Of a stretch of 32,735 bases of DNA, positions 1 to 8,291 are shown piece after piece (position 1 is the first letter of the stretch; each line of letters starts with the position of its first letter). The notes below the pieces were generated by a model. It was not told the DNA's origin, made no database searches, and saw nothing but the letters and a program-made list of their open reading frames with translations. The position numbers and the translations under genes were made by a program. The stretch is from Gammaproteobacteria bacterium (GTDB taxonomy: Bacteria; Pseudomonadota; Gammaproteobacteria; PS1; Pseudothioglobaceae), in contig JASLYC010000034.1 of assembly GCA_030739975.1 (NCBI GenBank), forward strand, positions 1-32,735. The letters are read 5' to 3'.

Positions 1-92
1 CTTGCTAGAACGTGCTGTAGTGCTGCAAAAAATGATTCCTGAGGCGGTGGTGTTGCATCAAGTTCATATATCAGTTCGCTATTTTCACTCAT
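1..92 (-). CDS. NCS2-family nucleobase:cation symporter, N-terminal fragment
   Basis: This is the first 30 codons of a gene that runs off the left edge. The peptide begins MSENSELIYELDATPPPQES and continues FFAALQHVLA. The pattern 'Y-x-L-D-x-x-P-P-(x)n-L-Q-H-V-L-A' is the usual N-terminus of xanthine/uracil permeases (NCS2 family: UraA, XanQ, PbuX, UacT). The ATG at 90-92 is preceded by a good Shine-Dalgarno (GGGGGAG, about 6 nt upstream), which supports the start. It is the last visible gene of the purine-catabolism operon, about 107 bp behind the ABC binding protein. Family plus context make uptake of xanthine, urate or another purine base across the inner membrane likely. The substrate cannot be decided from 30 residues. 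Confidence 0.72.
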   Translation of the reverse strand, partial: MSENSELIYELDATPPPQESFFAALQHVLA

Positions 93-142
93 TATTACTC
101 CCCCTTATTATTAAAAAATATTACTTCTTCACGCTATCACAA

Positions 143-173
143 ATGCCTTAACCAAATTGCTTGATTAAGGCAT
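143..173 (-). other. Stem-loop between the BMP binding-protein gene and the NCS2 permease gene
   Basis: A perfect 9-bp inverted repeat (ATGCCTTAA / TTAAGGCAT) has a 13-nt middle that can add 3 more pairs (CAA/TTG) after one mismatch. It lies just after the stop codon of the binding-protein gene and before the permease gene. No T-run follows on the minus strand, so it is not a clear intrinsic terminator. By analogy with other importer operons, it may protect the 3' end of the binding-protein message and lower downstream expression. That role is inferred. Confidence 0.5.
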
Positions 174-199
174 AAGTAAATACTAATATTGATAAGTCC

Positions 200-1285
200 T
201 TACTGTGGAATTTTAGAATCTATTCCTTCAACATAAAAGTCCATTGTCAACAAGTCAGGAAACATTGGAGGTGTTTCTCCAGCGGCTAGCCACGGGCTAC
301 CGTCCTGTTTGTTTACTGGCCCTGTGAATGGATGCAGGGTGCCGGCAGCTAACTCACCTATAGCTTGCAGAGCCATAGCTCTAACATCTGCAGGTAGTTG
401 GTCTGATAATGGAGAAAAGCCTACCATTCCCTCTCTTACACCATCAAACGTATCGGCGGATTCCCATGTTCCATCCCTTACCGCTCTAACTCTTTGTAAG
501 TAGTAAGGACCCCAATCATCAATAATCGCTGTTAATTGTGCTCTAGGTCCAAACGCGCCCATATCAGAAGCCTGTCCAAATGCATAAATACCGTTCTCTT
601 CAGCCATCATCATTGCTGCAGTTGAGTCGGTATGTTGCATGATAATATCAGCACCCTGATCTATCATAGCTTTAGCTGCATCTGCTTCTTTGCCTGGATC
701 AAACCAAGAGAAAACCCAAACAATTTTCATTTGTATATCTGGGTTTACAGACTTTGCCGCTAGATATGAAGCATTAATACCTCGAATAACTTCAGGTATT
801 GGAAATGAGGCTATATAACCAATTACATTACTCTTGGTCATCCTTCCTGCAATCTTGCCGATTACGTGCCTGCCCTCATAAAATCTCGCAGAATAGGTAG
901 AAACATTATCTGCACGCTTATAGCCAGTTGCATGTTCAAACTTAACATTAGGGAAACGCTTGGCTGCTTTTAATGTAGGGTTCATATAACCAAATGAAGT
1001 GGTAAATATAATCTCATTACCTTTGTTTGCAAGCTGAGCCATAACACGTTCAGCGTCAGGGCCTTCCTCAACACTTTCTACTGTTGTTATTTCAACATCG
1101 TCGCCCATATGTTTTTTTACATAGTTCGCGCCTACGTCATGCTGATAAGTCCAGCCCATATCACCTGTAGGGCCAATATAAATAAATGCAGCTTTAGTTG
1201 GAGCAGCTATAGCACCGCCAGCTAAAAATGATATAGATGCCACTAGAAATAATCTAATAGCATTGATAAATAATTTTTTAAACAT
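200..1285 (-). CDS. BMP-family (PnrA/NupN-like) ABC transporter periplasmic binding protein
   Basis: The 361-residue protein has a Sec signal peptide: MFKKLF, a hydrophobic stretch to about residue 25, then an AIA-A type cleavage site. There is no lipobox cysteine, so it should be a free periplasmic protein. The mature part shows the BMP fold: 'FIYIGPTGDMGW' near the N-terminus, 'FTTSFGYMNP' around residues 95-104, 'GYIASFPIPEVIRGINA' in the middle, and 'ADIIMQHTDST' later. BMP proteins bind purine nucleosides (PnrA, NupN) or related ligands. Here it is encoded with two permeases and an ATPase inside a purine-base degradation operon, so a base or ureide ligand is plausible. The start has a strong AAAGGAGA Shine-Dalgarno. 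The 93-bp upstream gap holds a weak candidate promoter, fitting the extra expression binding proteins need. Confidence 0.88.
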   Translation of the reverse strand: MFKKLFINAIRLFLVASISFLAGGAIAAPTKAAFIYIGPTGDMGWTYQHDVGANYVKKHMGDDVEITTVESVEEGPDAERVMAQLANKGNEIIFTTSFGYMNPTLKAAKRFPNVKFEHATGYKRADNVSTYSARFYEGRHVIGKIAGRMTKSNVIGYIASFPIPEVIRGINASYLAAKSVNPDIQMKIVWVFSWFDPGKEADAAKAMIDQGADIIMQHTDSTAAMMMAEENGIYAFGQASDMGAFGPRAQLTAIIDDWGPYYLQRVRAVRDGTWESADTFDGVREGMVGFSPLSDQLPADVRAMALQAIGELAAGTLHPFTGPVNKQDGSPWLAAGETPPMFPDLLTMDFYVEGIDSKIPQ

Positions 1286-1313
1286 ATCAATTCTCCTTTG
1301 TTATATTAATATT

Positions 1314-1342
1314 ATTATCTAATTTTTTACTTTTAACTTGAA
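1314..1342 (-). promoter_or_regulatory. Weak candidate internal promoter for the BMP binding-protein gene
   Basis: On the minus strand, TTCAAG (1337-1342) and GATAAT (1314-1319) are separated by exactly 17 bp, in the 93-bp gap before the binding-protein gene. The region is very AT-rich, so chance matches are likely. Confidence 0.25.
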
Positions 1343-1378
1343 GCTAAATGATATCAGTTTTTTGTTAGTTATATAAAG

Positions 1379-2305
1379 CTATTGTGTTGAGTGAAAAATT
1401 TTGCCTAGACAGCTAGGCATCACACGGTTTGTGTTAGATTTAATTCTTATTCGTAAAGTTACTAAAACAAATATTGTCATAAGATAAGGGAGCATTGATA
1501 GATATTGAGCATCGACATTAACTCCAAAACCTTGAGCATGCAATTGCAGTATCGTAATTCCACCAAAAATTATTGCCCCAACAATGACTTTGAATGGTTG
1601 CCATGAAGCAAAAACTACCAACGCCAAAGATATCCAGCCCCTACCAGCTGTCATCCCTTCTACCCAAATAGGCACTTGAACTAAAGACAGATAGGCGCCA
1701 CCAATGCCAGCCATTGCTCCACCAAATAGAATAGCAATAAAGCGATAACGTACAACCTTATGGCCTATAGCATGTGCGGCATCATGGTTGTCTCCTATAG
1801 CACGCAAGATTAACCCTTTCTTGGTTCTGTTTAAAAAATACCAAACAAGAATCACCATTAATATAGACAAATAAAATAGCGGGTCATAACTAAAAACAAG
1901 CGGGCCAACTATCGGCAAATCGGATAAACCTGGAACATTTATTGCGTCTACACGGTCGACAGTTACTTTAGAGTAGGCACGGCCCCAAAAGGCCGACACT
2001 CCTAAACCAAATAAAGTCAAGGCTAAGCCAGTTGCTACTTGATTTGTTAACATTATTTGAGTCAAAAAGGCAAAAATTGCAGCTATAGACATACCAGCTA
2101 TGATAGCTGCAGCTAATGACAACAAGGCATTATCAAAATGAAATTGAACAACAAAACCTGTAATAGCACCAACAATCATCATTCCCTCTACACCTAGATT
2201 AAGAACGCCAGAACGCTCGACTAATAGCTCACCTGTAGCTGCAAAAATAAGTGGCACTGAAGCTATGCTAATTCCTAAAATTATTTGTACAAATAGCTCA
2301 TTCAT
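1379..2305 (-). CDS. BMP-type ABC transporter permease (second subunit, NupQ-like)
   Basis: This 308-residue integral membrane protein starts 2 bp after the stop of the first permease. It has about eight to nine hydrophobic segments and the typical motif of the family near the N-terminus, 'GELLVERSGVLNLGVEGMM', followed by 'ATGLALTLFGLGVSAFWG'. The C-terminal tail 'PSCLGKIF' is also typical. It pairs with the 355-residue permease to form the translocation pore of the importer. It most resembles nucleoside permeases of the NupP/NupQ (YufP/YufQ) type. Length is normal and no defect is seen. Confidence 0.88.
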   Translation of the reverse strand: MNELFVQIILGISIASVPLIFAATGELLVERSGVLNLGVEGMMIVGAITGFVVQFHFDNALLSLAAAIIAGMSIAAIFAFLTQIMLTNQVATGLALTLFGLGVSAFWGRAYSKVTVDRVDAINVPGLSDLPIVGPLVFSYDPLFYLSILMVILVWYFLNRTKKGLILRAIGDNHDAAHAIGHKVVRYRFIAILFGGAMAGIGGAYLSLVQVPIWVEGMTAGRGWISLALVVFASWQPFKVIVGAIIFGGITILQLHAQGFGVNVDAQYLSMLPYLMTIFVLVTLRIRIKSNTNRVMPSCLGKIFHSTQ

Positions 2306-2307
2306 AA

Positions 2308-3375
2308 TTACTGCCTTTGATAAAAAGTAAAAACAAACTTATATCGAATAAGAATGTCACAAGCTAGAAAATAAAATAGCAGCATCCCTTGAAAAATACT
2401 GGTAATTGAATTTGGCAAGTCATAAGTTATTTGGGCGCTCTCTCCTCCAATATATGTGAGCGCAATTAGTAGTGCTGAAAATATTATTCCTATAGGGTTA
2501 AGTCTTGCCAAGAATGCAACAATTATTGCAGTAAATCCGTAACCTGATGGCAAGTGTGGCACTAACTGACCAATAGGTCCTGTCGCTTCGAATACCCCAG
2601 CTAATCCTGCAACTCCGCCAGACACTAGTAAAGAAAGCCAGACAGTTTTGTTCTCATCAAAACCGGCAAATTTAGCTGCTCTAGGTGCATTACCACTGAT
2701 CTTTATTTGTAGGCCAGTTATATGCTTGTTGATCCAAAAATAGGAGACAAAAGCAAGAATAACAGCAACCGCTAAACCTATATGTACTCTGGTACCCTGC
2801 CAGATTATTGGTAAAGTCGCACTGTCGTGAAATAGTCTGCTCTCAGGAAAATTAAATCCATCAGGGTCTCTTAATGGACCGTGAACCATAGCGCTTAGAA
2901 ATAATATAGCGACATATGTAAGCATTAGTGTAACTAAAATTTCGTTCACCTGATATTTTGTACGTAGAAATGCTGCAATTCCTGCATAGGACATTCCTGC
3001 AATTATTGCTACTAGTGACATTAATGGTAATAACCAAAAGCCCTCAACTTCATAAAAATATAAACCTACAGCGCTACCGGCAACTGCCCCTATTACATAC
3101 TGACCTTCAGCCCCAATATTCCATACTCCTGCTCTGAATCCTATTGACAAACCTAGGGCAATCATTATCAATGGTGCGGCCTTAACTAACATTTCAGAAA
3201 AACTATATAAGCTAGTTAATGGCTCAATAAAAAGAACATAGAATGCACCAAAACCATCAACTCCTGCAAGAAAAAACACAACAAAGGTAGAAAATGCTGT
3301 CAGAATTAATGCAAGTAATGGTGAAAAAAACACCATCAATGTTGAGCTATCTGTTCTCGTCTGCAGTCTTATCAT
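2308..3375 (-). CDS. BMP-type ABC transporter permease (first subunit, NupP-like)
   Basis: The 355-residue polytopic membrane protein contains the diagnostic 'GFRAGVWNIGAEGQYVIGA' segment (about residues 79-97), 'RTKYQVNEILVTLMLTY' (about 138-154) and a 'LPSGYGFTAIIVAFLARLNP' region near residue 275. These are hallmarks of the branched-chain/BMP permease superfamily, subgroup of purine-nucleoside importers. The ATG overlaps the stop of the ATPase gene (ATGA, 4 bp), so the two are translationally coupled. It forms the heteromeric inner-membrane channel with the next gene product. Confidence 0.88.
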   Translation of the reverse strand: MIRLQTRTDSSTLMVFFSPLLALILTAFSTFVVFFLAGVDGFGAFYVLFIEPLTSLYSFSEMLVKAAPLIMIALGLSIGFRAGVWNIGAEGQYVIGAVAGSAVGLYFYEVEGFWLLPLMSLVAIIAGMSYAGIAAFLRTKYQVNEILVTLMLTYVAILFLSAMVHGPLRDPDGFNFPESRLFHDSATLPIIWQGTRVHIGLAVAVILAFVSYFWINKHITGLQIKISGNAPRAAKFAGFDENKTVWLSLLVSGGVAGLAGVFEATGPIGQLVPHLPSGYGFTAIIVAFLARLNPIGIIFSALLIALTYIGGESAQITYDLPNSITSIFQGMLLFYFLACDILIRYKFVFTFYQRQ

Positions 3376-4871
3376 TGGATAGCACCTCCAAGCATTAGTT
3401 GTGATATCTTTTCAAGACCATTTTTTTGCATGTCAACTGAATCTGACAAGCTGCCATTGTAAAGTACATGTACCTGTTCACATAAACTTAATATTTCATC
3501 TAGATCCTGAGAAATAATTAACACTGAAGAGCCACTATCTGCCAATGCTATCAATGCCTGATGAATGTTATTAGCTGAGCCCGCATCTACGCCCCATGTT
3601 GGTTGTGCAATAATTAACAATTCTGGGTTCTGAATGAGCTCCCTCCCAACCATAAATTTTTGCAAGTTTCCGCCAGATAAAGACTGAGCCTCTGCACTAA
3701 CCGAAGGAGTCATAACGTTAAATGTGTCAACAACATTATTAGTAAGATTTCTTACCTGTTTCCAGTCGATTATATTGTTACGAGTCATCTTGCTTGAGTT
3801 AGGTCTGCTCAGCAACATGTTTTCATCTAAGCCCATACTAGGAACTGCTCCATGCCCTAGGCGCTCTTCTGGAACAAAAAACATAGACAGCTGCCTTCTT
3901 TGGTGCGATGTCAATCTTGTTATGTCAAGACCTTTAAACTCTAAACTAGATGCAGGCGCGTTATCTTCTCCAATCAAAATTCTCATTAATTCATCTTGCC
4001 CATTGCCTGCAACTCCAGCGATTCCAGTAATGCTGCCTTGCCTTACAGAGAGATTGATATCTTTCAAGTCAACCCCGAACATATTGTTACTTTTACTACT
4101 AAGACTATTAATAGAAAAAATTTCTTTTCCGTGCTTGATGTTTTCTCGAGCCAATTTAATAATCTTTTTACCAATCATCATTTCTGCTATCTCATCCTTT
4201 GTGTGTTCCTGAGGATTACAATTCTTTATCAATGAACCATTACGTAGAATTGTTGCATATTTACATATTTGACGTACCTCCTCTAGTTTATGAGAAATAT
4301 ACAAAATAGCGCACCCATTGTCAGCAAGTTTGCGAAGAGTTAAGAATAAATCTGTGACTTCTTTAGGTGTAAGAACAGATGTAGGCTCATCCATTATCAG
4401 TAACTTAGGGTTTTGCATTAGACAACGAACAATTTCTACTCTCTGCCTTGCACCAACAGACAAGTCTCCAACAACTTGATGAGGGTTTATACTCAAGCCG
4501 TACTGTTTTGAATATTTTTCAATCTTGCTAATGATAACATCGTCAAGAACTACATTGTCTAAGCCAAGAACTATATTCTCGGCAACCGTTAATGATTCAA
4601 ATAATGAGAAATGTTGAAACACCATGGCTACGCCTTTTTCTCTAGCTTCAAAAGGATTTGTCGGACAGAAATCTTCTCCATACCACTTCATAGAGCCCTC
4701 GTCAGGCTCTAATGAGCCATAAATAATCTTAACTAAGGTAGATTTTCCTGCTCCATTCTCACCTAGCAATGCATGCACACTGCCAGGTTTTATTGCAAAA
4801 CTAATCCCGTCATTAGCCTGAACAGGGCCAAATGATTTACTTACTTCTTTGAGTTCCAGCTGATACTTCAT
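3372..4871 (-). CDS. Duplicated ABC ATPase of a BMP-type purine/nucleoside importer
   Basis: The 499-residue protein has two ABC ATPase halves. The first has a full Walker A (GENGAGKST, residues 37-45), signature LSVGARQR and Walker B LLIMDEPTS. The second has a degenerate Walker A-like GVAGNGQ without GKS, a good signature LSGGNLQK and LLIIAQPT in place of a DEP Walker B. This asymmetry is normal for the RbsA/NupO (YufO) family, where only one site hydrolyses ATP fast. It powers the importer formed with the two downstream permeases and the binding protein. It overlaps xdhC by 4 bp and sits inside the catabolic operon, tying uptake to degradation. Confidence 0.9.
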   Translation of the reverse strand: MKYQLELKEVSKSFGPVQANDGISFAIKPGSVHALLGENGAGKSTLVKIIYGSLEPDEGSMKWYGEDFCPTNPFEAREKGVAMVFQHFSLFESLTVAENIVLGLDNVVLDDVIISKIEKYSKQYGLSINPHQVVGDLSVGARQRVEIVRCLMQNPKLLIMDEPTSVLTPKEVTDLFLTLRKLADNGCAILYISHKLEEVRQICKYATILRNGSLIKNCNPQEHTKDEIAEMMIGKKIIKLARENIKHGKEIFSINSLSSKSNNMFGVDLKDINLSVRQGSITGIAGVAGNGQDELMRILIGEDNAPASSLEFKGLDITRLTSHQRRQLSMFFVPEERLGHGAVPSMGLDENMLLSRPNSSKMTRNNIIDWKQVRNLTNNVVDTFNVMTPSVSAEAQSLSGGNLQKFMVGRELIQNPELLIIAQPTWGVDAGSANNIHQALIALADSGSSVLIISQDLDEILSLCEQVHVLYNGSLSDSVDMQKNGLEKISQLMLGGAIQ

Positions 4872-5953
4872 ATTAGATTGATTTGCTTGTTGTTCTCTAA
4901 AAAATTTATCAAATCTGTGGCAATTGAAATAGCAATTGACACAGGAGACTTAATAACTTTATGCTTTACACCCATAGGGCACATTAACTTTTCTACTAAT
5001 TTATCAGAGATACCTTTATTTTTAAGTCTCTCTCTAAATTTATCGCCCTTTATTTTAGAGCCTATCACTCCGAGATAGCAAAAACTGTCACGCGACATAA
5101 TTTGCTCACATATTTCAAAGTCTAACTGGTGAGAATAAGTGATTATCATACAATAAATATTTTTTGGTAAATCTAATACCGACTCAGACATTTCTTCGCA
5201 AACTATATTTATCTTGCTTTTGTCTCCATTATAAAGTTCAAATTGGCTCTTTCTGTCATCTATCCAGTGAATTGTTATAGGCAATTGAGTTAGTATTGGC
5301 ATTAAAGCTCTAGAGACATGTCCAGCACCAAAAACAGCTACCGCCTGTTGCTGGCTGTAAGCAAAGCTTTCATAACAAACACTATCTTTTTCTTTTAATT
5401 GGGCTGGTTCCGTTAAATTATCATTAATTTCTGTTAAATTTAGTTTCATTGCCAGTTCCTTCGCATCAACTTTGTTGATTCCTTTTAAGTTTATTCCGTC
5501 TTTATCACTTTGAACATAAACAAACTTAGAGCTGTTAATTTTTCTTGCTAAACTTTTGTCAATAACTGTCACTACAACAAAGTCAGCACTCTTTTCAGCC
5601 ATCTCATTGACATAATTAATCCACGACTCTTCTTCATTGCTTTTGCCACGACATAAAAAACTCTCAAACATAACTTTTACGTATCCTCCACAACATTGAC
5701 CCAAACTTGCTCCAAGTGGGTACCTTACAATTTCAGTGTGATTGGATGCAAGATTTAGCATTTTTTTGGCATTCATTAAGGCCTTAAATTCAAAATTGCC
5801 TCCCCCAATACTGCCATAAAAATTGTCGTCTCCAGAGTAGATAATCTTTTGTCCTATATTGCAGGGAGTTGAGCCTTTAGTTTCCGCTACAGTTATGATG
5901 ACATAATCATCGTTATTGCTTTTTTGTTTATTAATAAATTGTAACCAGCTCAT
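4868..5953 (-). CDS. xdhC: Xanthine dehydrogenase accessory protein XdhC (Mo-cofactor sulfuration/insertion)
   Basis: XdhC binds molybdenum cofactor, promotes its sulfuration and delivers it to XdhB. The N-terminal XdhC/CoxI domain shows 'TVAETKGSTPCNIGQK' (about residues 20-36), 'GSIGGGNFE' and the cysteine-rich 'YPLGASLGQCCGGYVKV'. The C-terminal Rossmann domain shows 'VAVFGAGHVSRALMPIL' and 'VIGSKIKGDKFRERLKNKGI'. At 361 residues it is somewhat longer than many XdhC proteins, because of a lysine/asparagine-rich linker between the domains. It lies 3 bp behind xdhB and overlaps the ABC ATPase gene. It is required to make active xanthine dehydrogenase. Confidence 0.9.
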   Translation of the reverse strand: MSWLQFINKQKSNNDDYVIITVAETKGSTPCNIGQKIIYSGDDNFYGSIGGGNFEFKALMNAKKMLNLASNHTEIVRYPLGASLGQCCGGYVKVMFESFLCRGKSNEEESWINYVNEMAEKSADFVVVTVIDKSLARKINSSKFVYVQSDKDGINLKGINKVDAKELAMKLNLTEINDNLTEPAQLKEKDSVCYESFAYSQQQAVAVFGAGHVSRALMPILTQLPITIHWIDDRKSQFELYNGDKSKINIVCEEMSESVLDLPKNIYCMIITYSHQLDFEICEQIMSRDSFCYLGVIGSKIKGDKFRERLKNKGISDKLVEKLMCPMGVKHKVIKSPVSIAISIATDLINFLENNKQINLI

Positions 5954-5956
5954 TTG

Positions 5957-8272
5957 TCAATTATTCAAATTGTTTAGGCAGAAGAATACTTCCTCAAAGC
6001 TTGCTGGCGCATTGAGCTCACTTGCTCTACCTTGTTCTGCATATGAGATGGCATTTTTTATTGCTATCCAAACAGATATAGCCAACATAAGTGGTGGCTC
6101 TCCTACGGCCTTAGATTTATGGATAGTGTCCTCGTGGTTAGATGTGTCAGGTTTAATTTTTACATTGAAATGTTCTGGAGTGTCCCCTATAGAAGGTATT
6201 TTGTATGTTGATGCTCCTGTAGTTAAAAGCTTTCCAGAGTCATCCCACTTTAATTCTTCGGAACAAAGCCATCCCATACCTTGAATAAATCCGCCAACTA
6301 TTTGGCCATAATCTATGCCCGGGTTTATTGATGCCCCAACATCGTGCAAAATATCAACCTTGGTTAGCTTGTATTCTCCTGTTAAACAATCAACGACAAC
6401 TTCACTCAGGCAGGCTCCATAAGAGTAATAGTAAAATGGCCTACCGTAAGCATTGATTTCGTCGTAATGAATTTTTGGGGTTTTATAGTAACCATTACTA
6501 AACAGCTCAACCCTATTAAAGTAAGCCGAAGAGATAAACTTATTGAAGCTTATTTTTTTGCCCCCCAACAGCACATGTGAGTTTGAGTAAACAATCTCAT
6601 CTTCCTTTATGTTGTATCTTTTCCTTGCAAAGGCAACTAAGTTTTTCTTGATTCTCATGCATGCATCTTTGGCGGCCATGCCATTAAGGTCAGAACCTGA
6701 AGAGGCCGCAGTTGCAGAAGTATTGGGTACCTTTGCGGTACTGGTAGCGGACACCTTCACTCTGTCTAACTCGACTCCAAACTCGTTGGCAACTACCTGT
6801 GCAACCTTAACAAAAAGCCCTTGCCCCATTTCTGTACCACCATGGCTAAGATATATGCTTCCATCTTTATAAATATGTATAAGTGCCCCTGCCTGATTTA
6901 GAAATTTCTTGGTGAAAGATATGCCAAACTTTACGGGGGTTAGGGCTAAACCTTTTTTGATATATTTGCTTTTATTATTAAACTCCTCTACATCTTTACG
7001 ACGTCTTTCATATCCTGTATCTGAGGCAATTTCTGAGACTAGTTCATTGATAATATTGTCTTCTATGACCTGTCCATAGGGTGTTATATTATTGGAATTA
7101 TTTTGATAAAAATTAAGCTTTCTTATCTTGTAAGCATCTACACTAAGATGGTTAGCAATCTCTTCAATAATATTTTCAATAGCTAGCATGCCTTGGGGGC
7201 CTCCAAAGCCTCTAAAGGCAGTATTTGAGGAAGTGTTTGTTTTACACATATACCCACAAAAACTGGCGTTAGGCAAGTAATACGCATTGTCGGCATGAAA
7301 CAGTGCGCGATAAACTATAGCCAATGACAGATCAAAGGAGTATCCGCACCTTGCAGCAAAATCGATTATTATTCCGTTAATGAGGCCTTTATTATCAAAG
7401 CCAACCTGATATTCTATTTTAAAGTCGTGCCTCTTACCAGTCATAAGTATGTCGTCACGACGAGGCAATTTAGATTTAACTGGAAGCTTTGTTTGTTGCG
7501 CAAATAAAGCGCATATACAGGCAATCTGTGATGAATCTGACTCTTTACCGCCAAAAGCTCCACCCATCCTTCTAGTTGCAACCTCAATGCAGTGTTGTGG
7601 AATATTCAAAACATGTGCCAATAGGTGTTGTACTTCTGAGGGGTTCTGGGTAGATGAATGTACCAACAATTCTCCATTCTCTGTGGGTATGGCTAAGGCT
7701 GACTGTGACTCTAAATAGTAGTGCTCTTGACCGCCTACATAAAATTCTCCACCAATACTATTGGTGGCTTTTATTATTGCCCCCTTTGCATTGCCTGTAG
7801 ACATTTTAATTGGCTCCTCGAGGAAGCTTTTTTTAGACATAGCCTGATCTATTGTAATTATTGGTTCTAGCTCTTCAATTTCAACTGAAACCATAGAGGC
7901 GGCCTTCCTAGCAATTTCATGGCTATCAGCTAGAATCGCTGCTACAGCTTGACCATAAAAAAGAACTTCTTTATCTGCAAGTAGTGGCTCATCTAGCCTT
8001 ATAGCGCCAATATTCAAGTGCTCAATGTCTTCTGCCAATAAGACACTGTGTACCCCATTTGCTTTTTTTGCTTTATCTATATCGATTGACTTTATTTTTC
8101 CGTATGCCTTATTACTCAAACAGAATGCTACATGTAGTGTGCCGCTAGGCTCTGGAATATCGTCTATATATGGCGCATTGCCCTGAACATGCATCGAAGC
8201 ACTTTCATGAAGCGCACTACTACCAATAATAGAGCTACTTATGTCTGTTGATTTGTTATTGGTATTGGCCAT
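5957..8272 (-). CDS. xdhB: Xanthine dehydrogenase, molybdopterin-binding large subunit XdhB
   Basis: The 771-residue molybdenum subunit oxidises hypoxanthine to xanthine and xanthine to urate. The N-terminal a/b hammerhead domain includes 'HVQGNAPYIDDIPEP'. Cofactor-contacting motifs follow: 'RRMGGAFGGKE' (about 234-244), 'NTAFRGFGGPQGM', 'HGGTEMGQGL' and 'AVGEPPLMLAISVW', whose Glu (residue 725) corresponds to the catalytic glutamate of bacterial and bovine enzymes. Length matches Rhodobacter-type XdhB. It works as a heterotetramer with XdhA in the cytoplasm. The start ATG has no obvious Shine-Dalgarno and follows xdhA by 19 bp. Confidence 0.93.
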   Translation of the reverse strand: MANTNNKSTDISSSIIGSSALHESASMHVQGNAPYIDDIPEPSGTLHVAFCLSNKAYGKIKSIDIDKAKKANGVHSVLLAEDIEHLNIGAIRLDEPLLADKEVLFYGQAVAAILADSHEIARKAASMVSVEIEELEPIITIDQAMSKKSFLEEPIKMSTGNAKGAIIKATNSIGGEFYVGGQEHYYLESQSALAIPTENGELLVHSSTQNPSEVQHLLAHVLNIPQHCIEVATRRMGGAFGGKESDSSQIACICALFAQQTKLPVKSKLPRRDDILMTGKRHDFKIEYQVGFDNKGLINGIIIDFAARCGYSFDLSLAIVYRALFHADNAYYLPNASFCGYMCKTNTSSNTAFRGFGGPQGMLAIENIIEEIANHLSVDAYKIRKLNFYQNNSNNITPYGQVIEDNIINELVSEIASDTGYERRRKDVEEFNNKSKYIKKGLALTPVKFGISFTKKFLNQAGALIHIYKDGSIYLSHGGTEMGQGLFVKVAQVVANEFGVELDRVKVSATSTAKVPNTSATAASSGSDLNGMAAKDACMRIKKNLVAFARKRYNIKEDEIVYSNSHVLLGGKKISFNKFISSAYFNRVELFSNGYYKTPKIHYDEINAYGRPFYYYSYGACLSEVVVDCLTGEYKLTKVDILHDVGASINPGIDYGQIVGGFIQGMGWLCSEELKWDDSGKLLTTGASTYKIPSIGDTPEHFNVKIKPDTSNHEDTIHKSKAVGEPPLMLAISVWIAIKNAISYAEQGRASELNAPASFEEVFFCLNNLNN

Positions 8273-8291
8273 TTTTTGTGGGTTGTAATCT

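Noticed and set aside
93-199. A purine or xanthine riboswitch ahead of the NCS2 permease gene
   Set aside because: The 107-bp gap has only a simple stem-loop close to the preceding stop. I see no three-way junction or known purine-aptamer core.
3724-4212. Long open frame on the plus strand within the ABC ATPase gene
   Set aside because: It is antisense to a clearly conserved ATPase, has no family resemblance, and its composition is that of a shadow frame. The same holds for other antisense frames in the purine and carbon genes.
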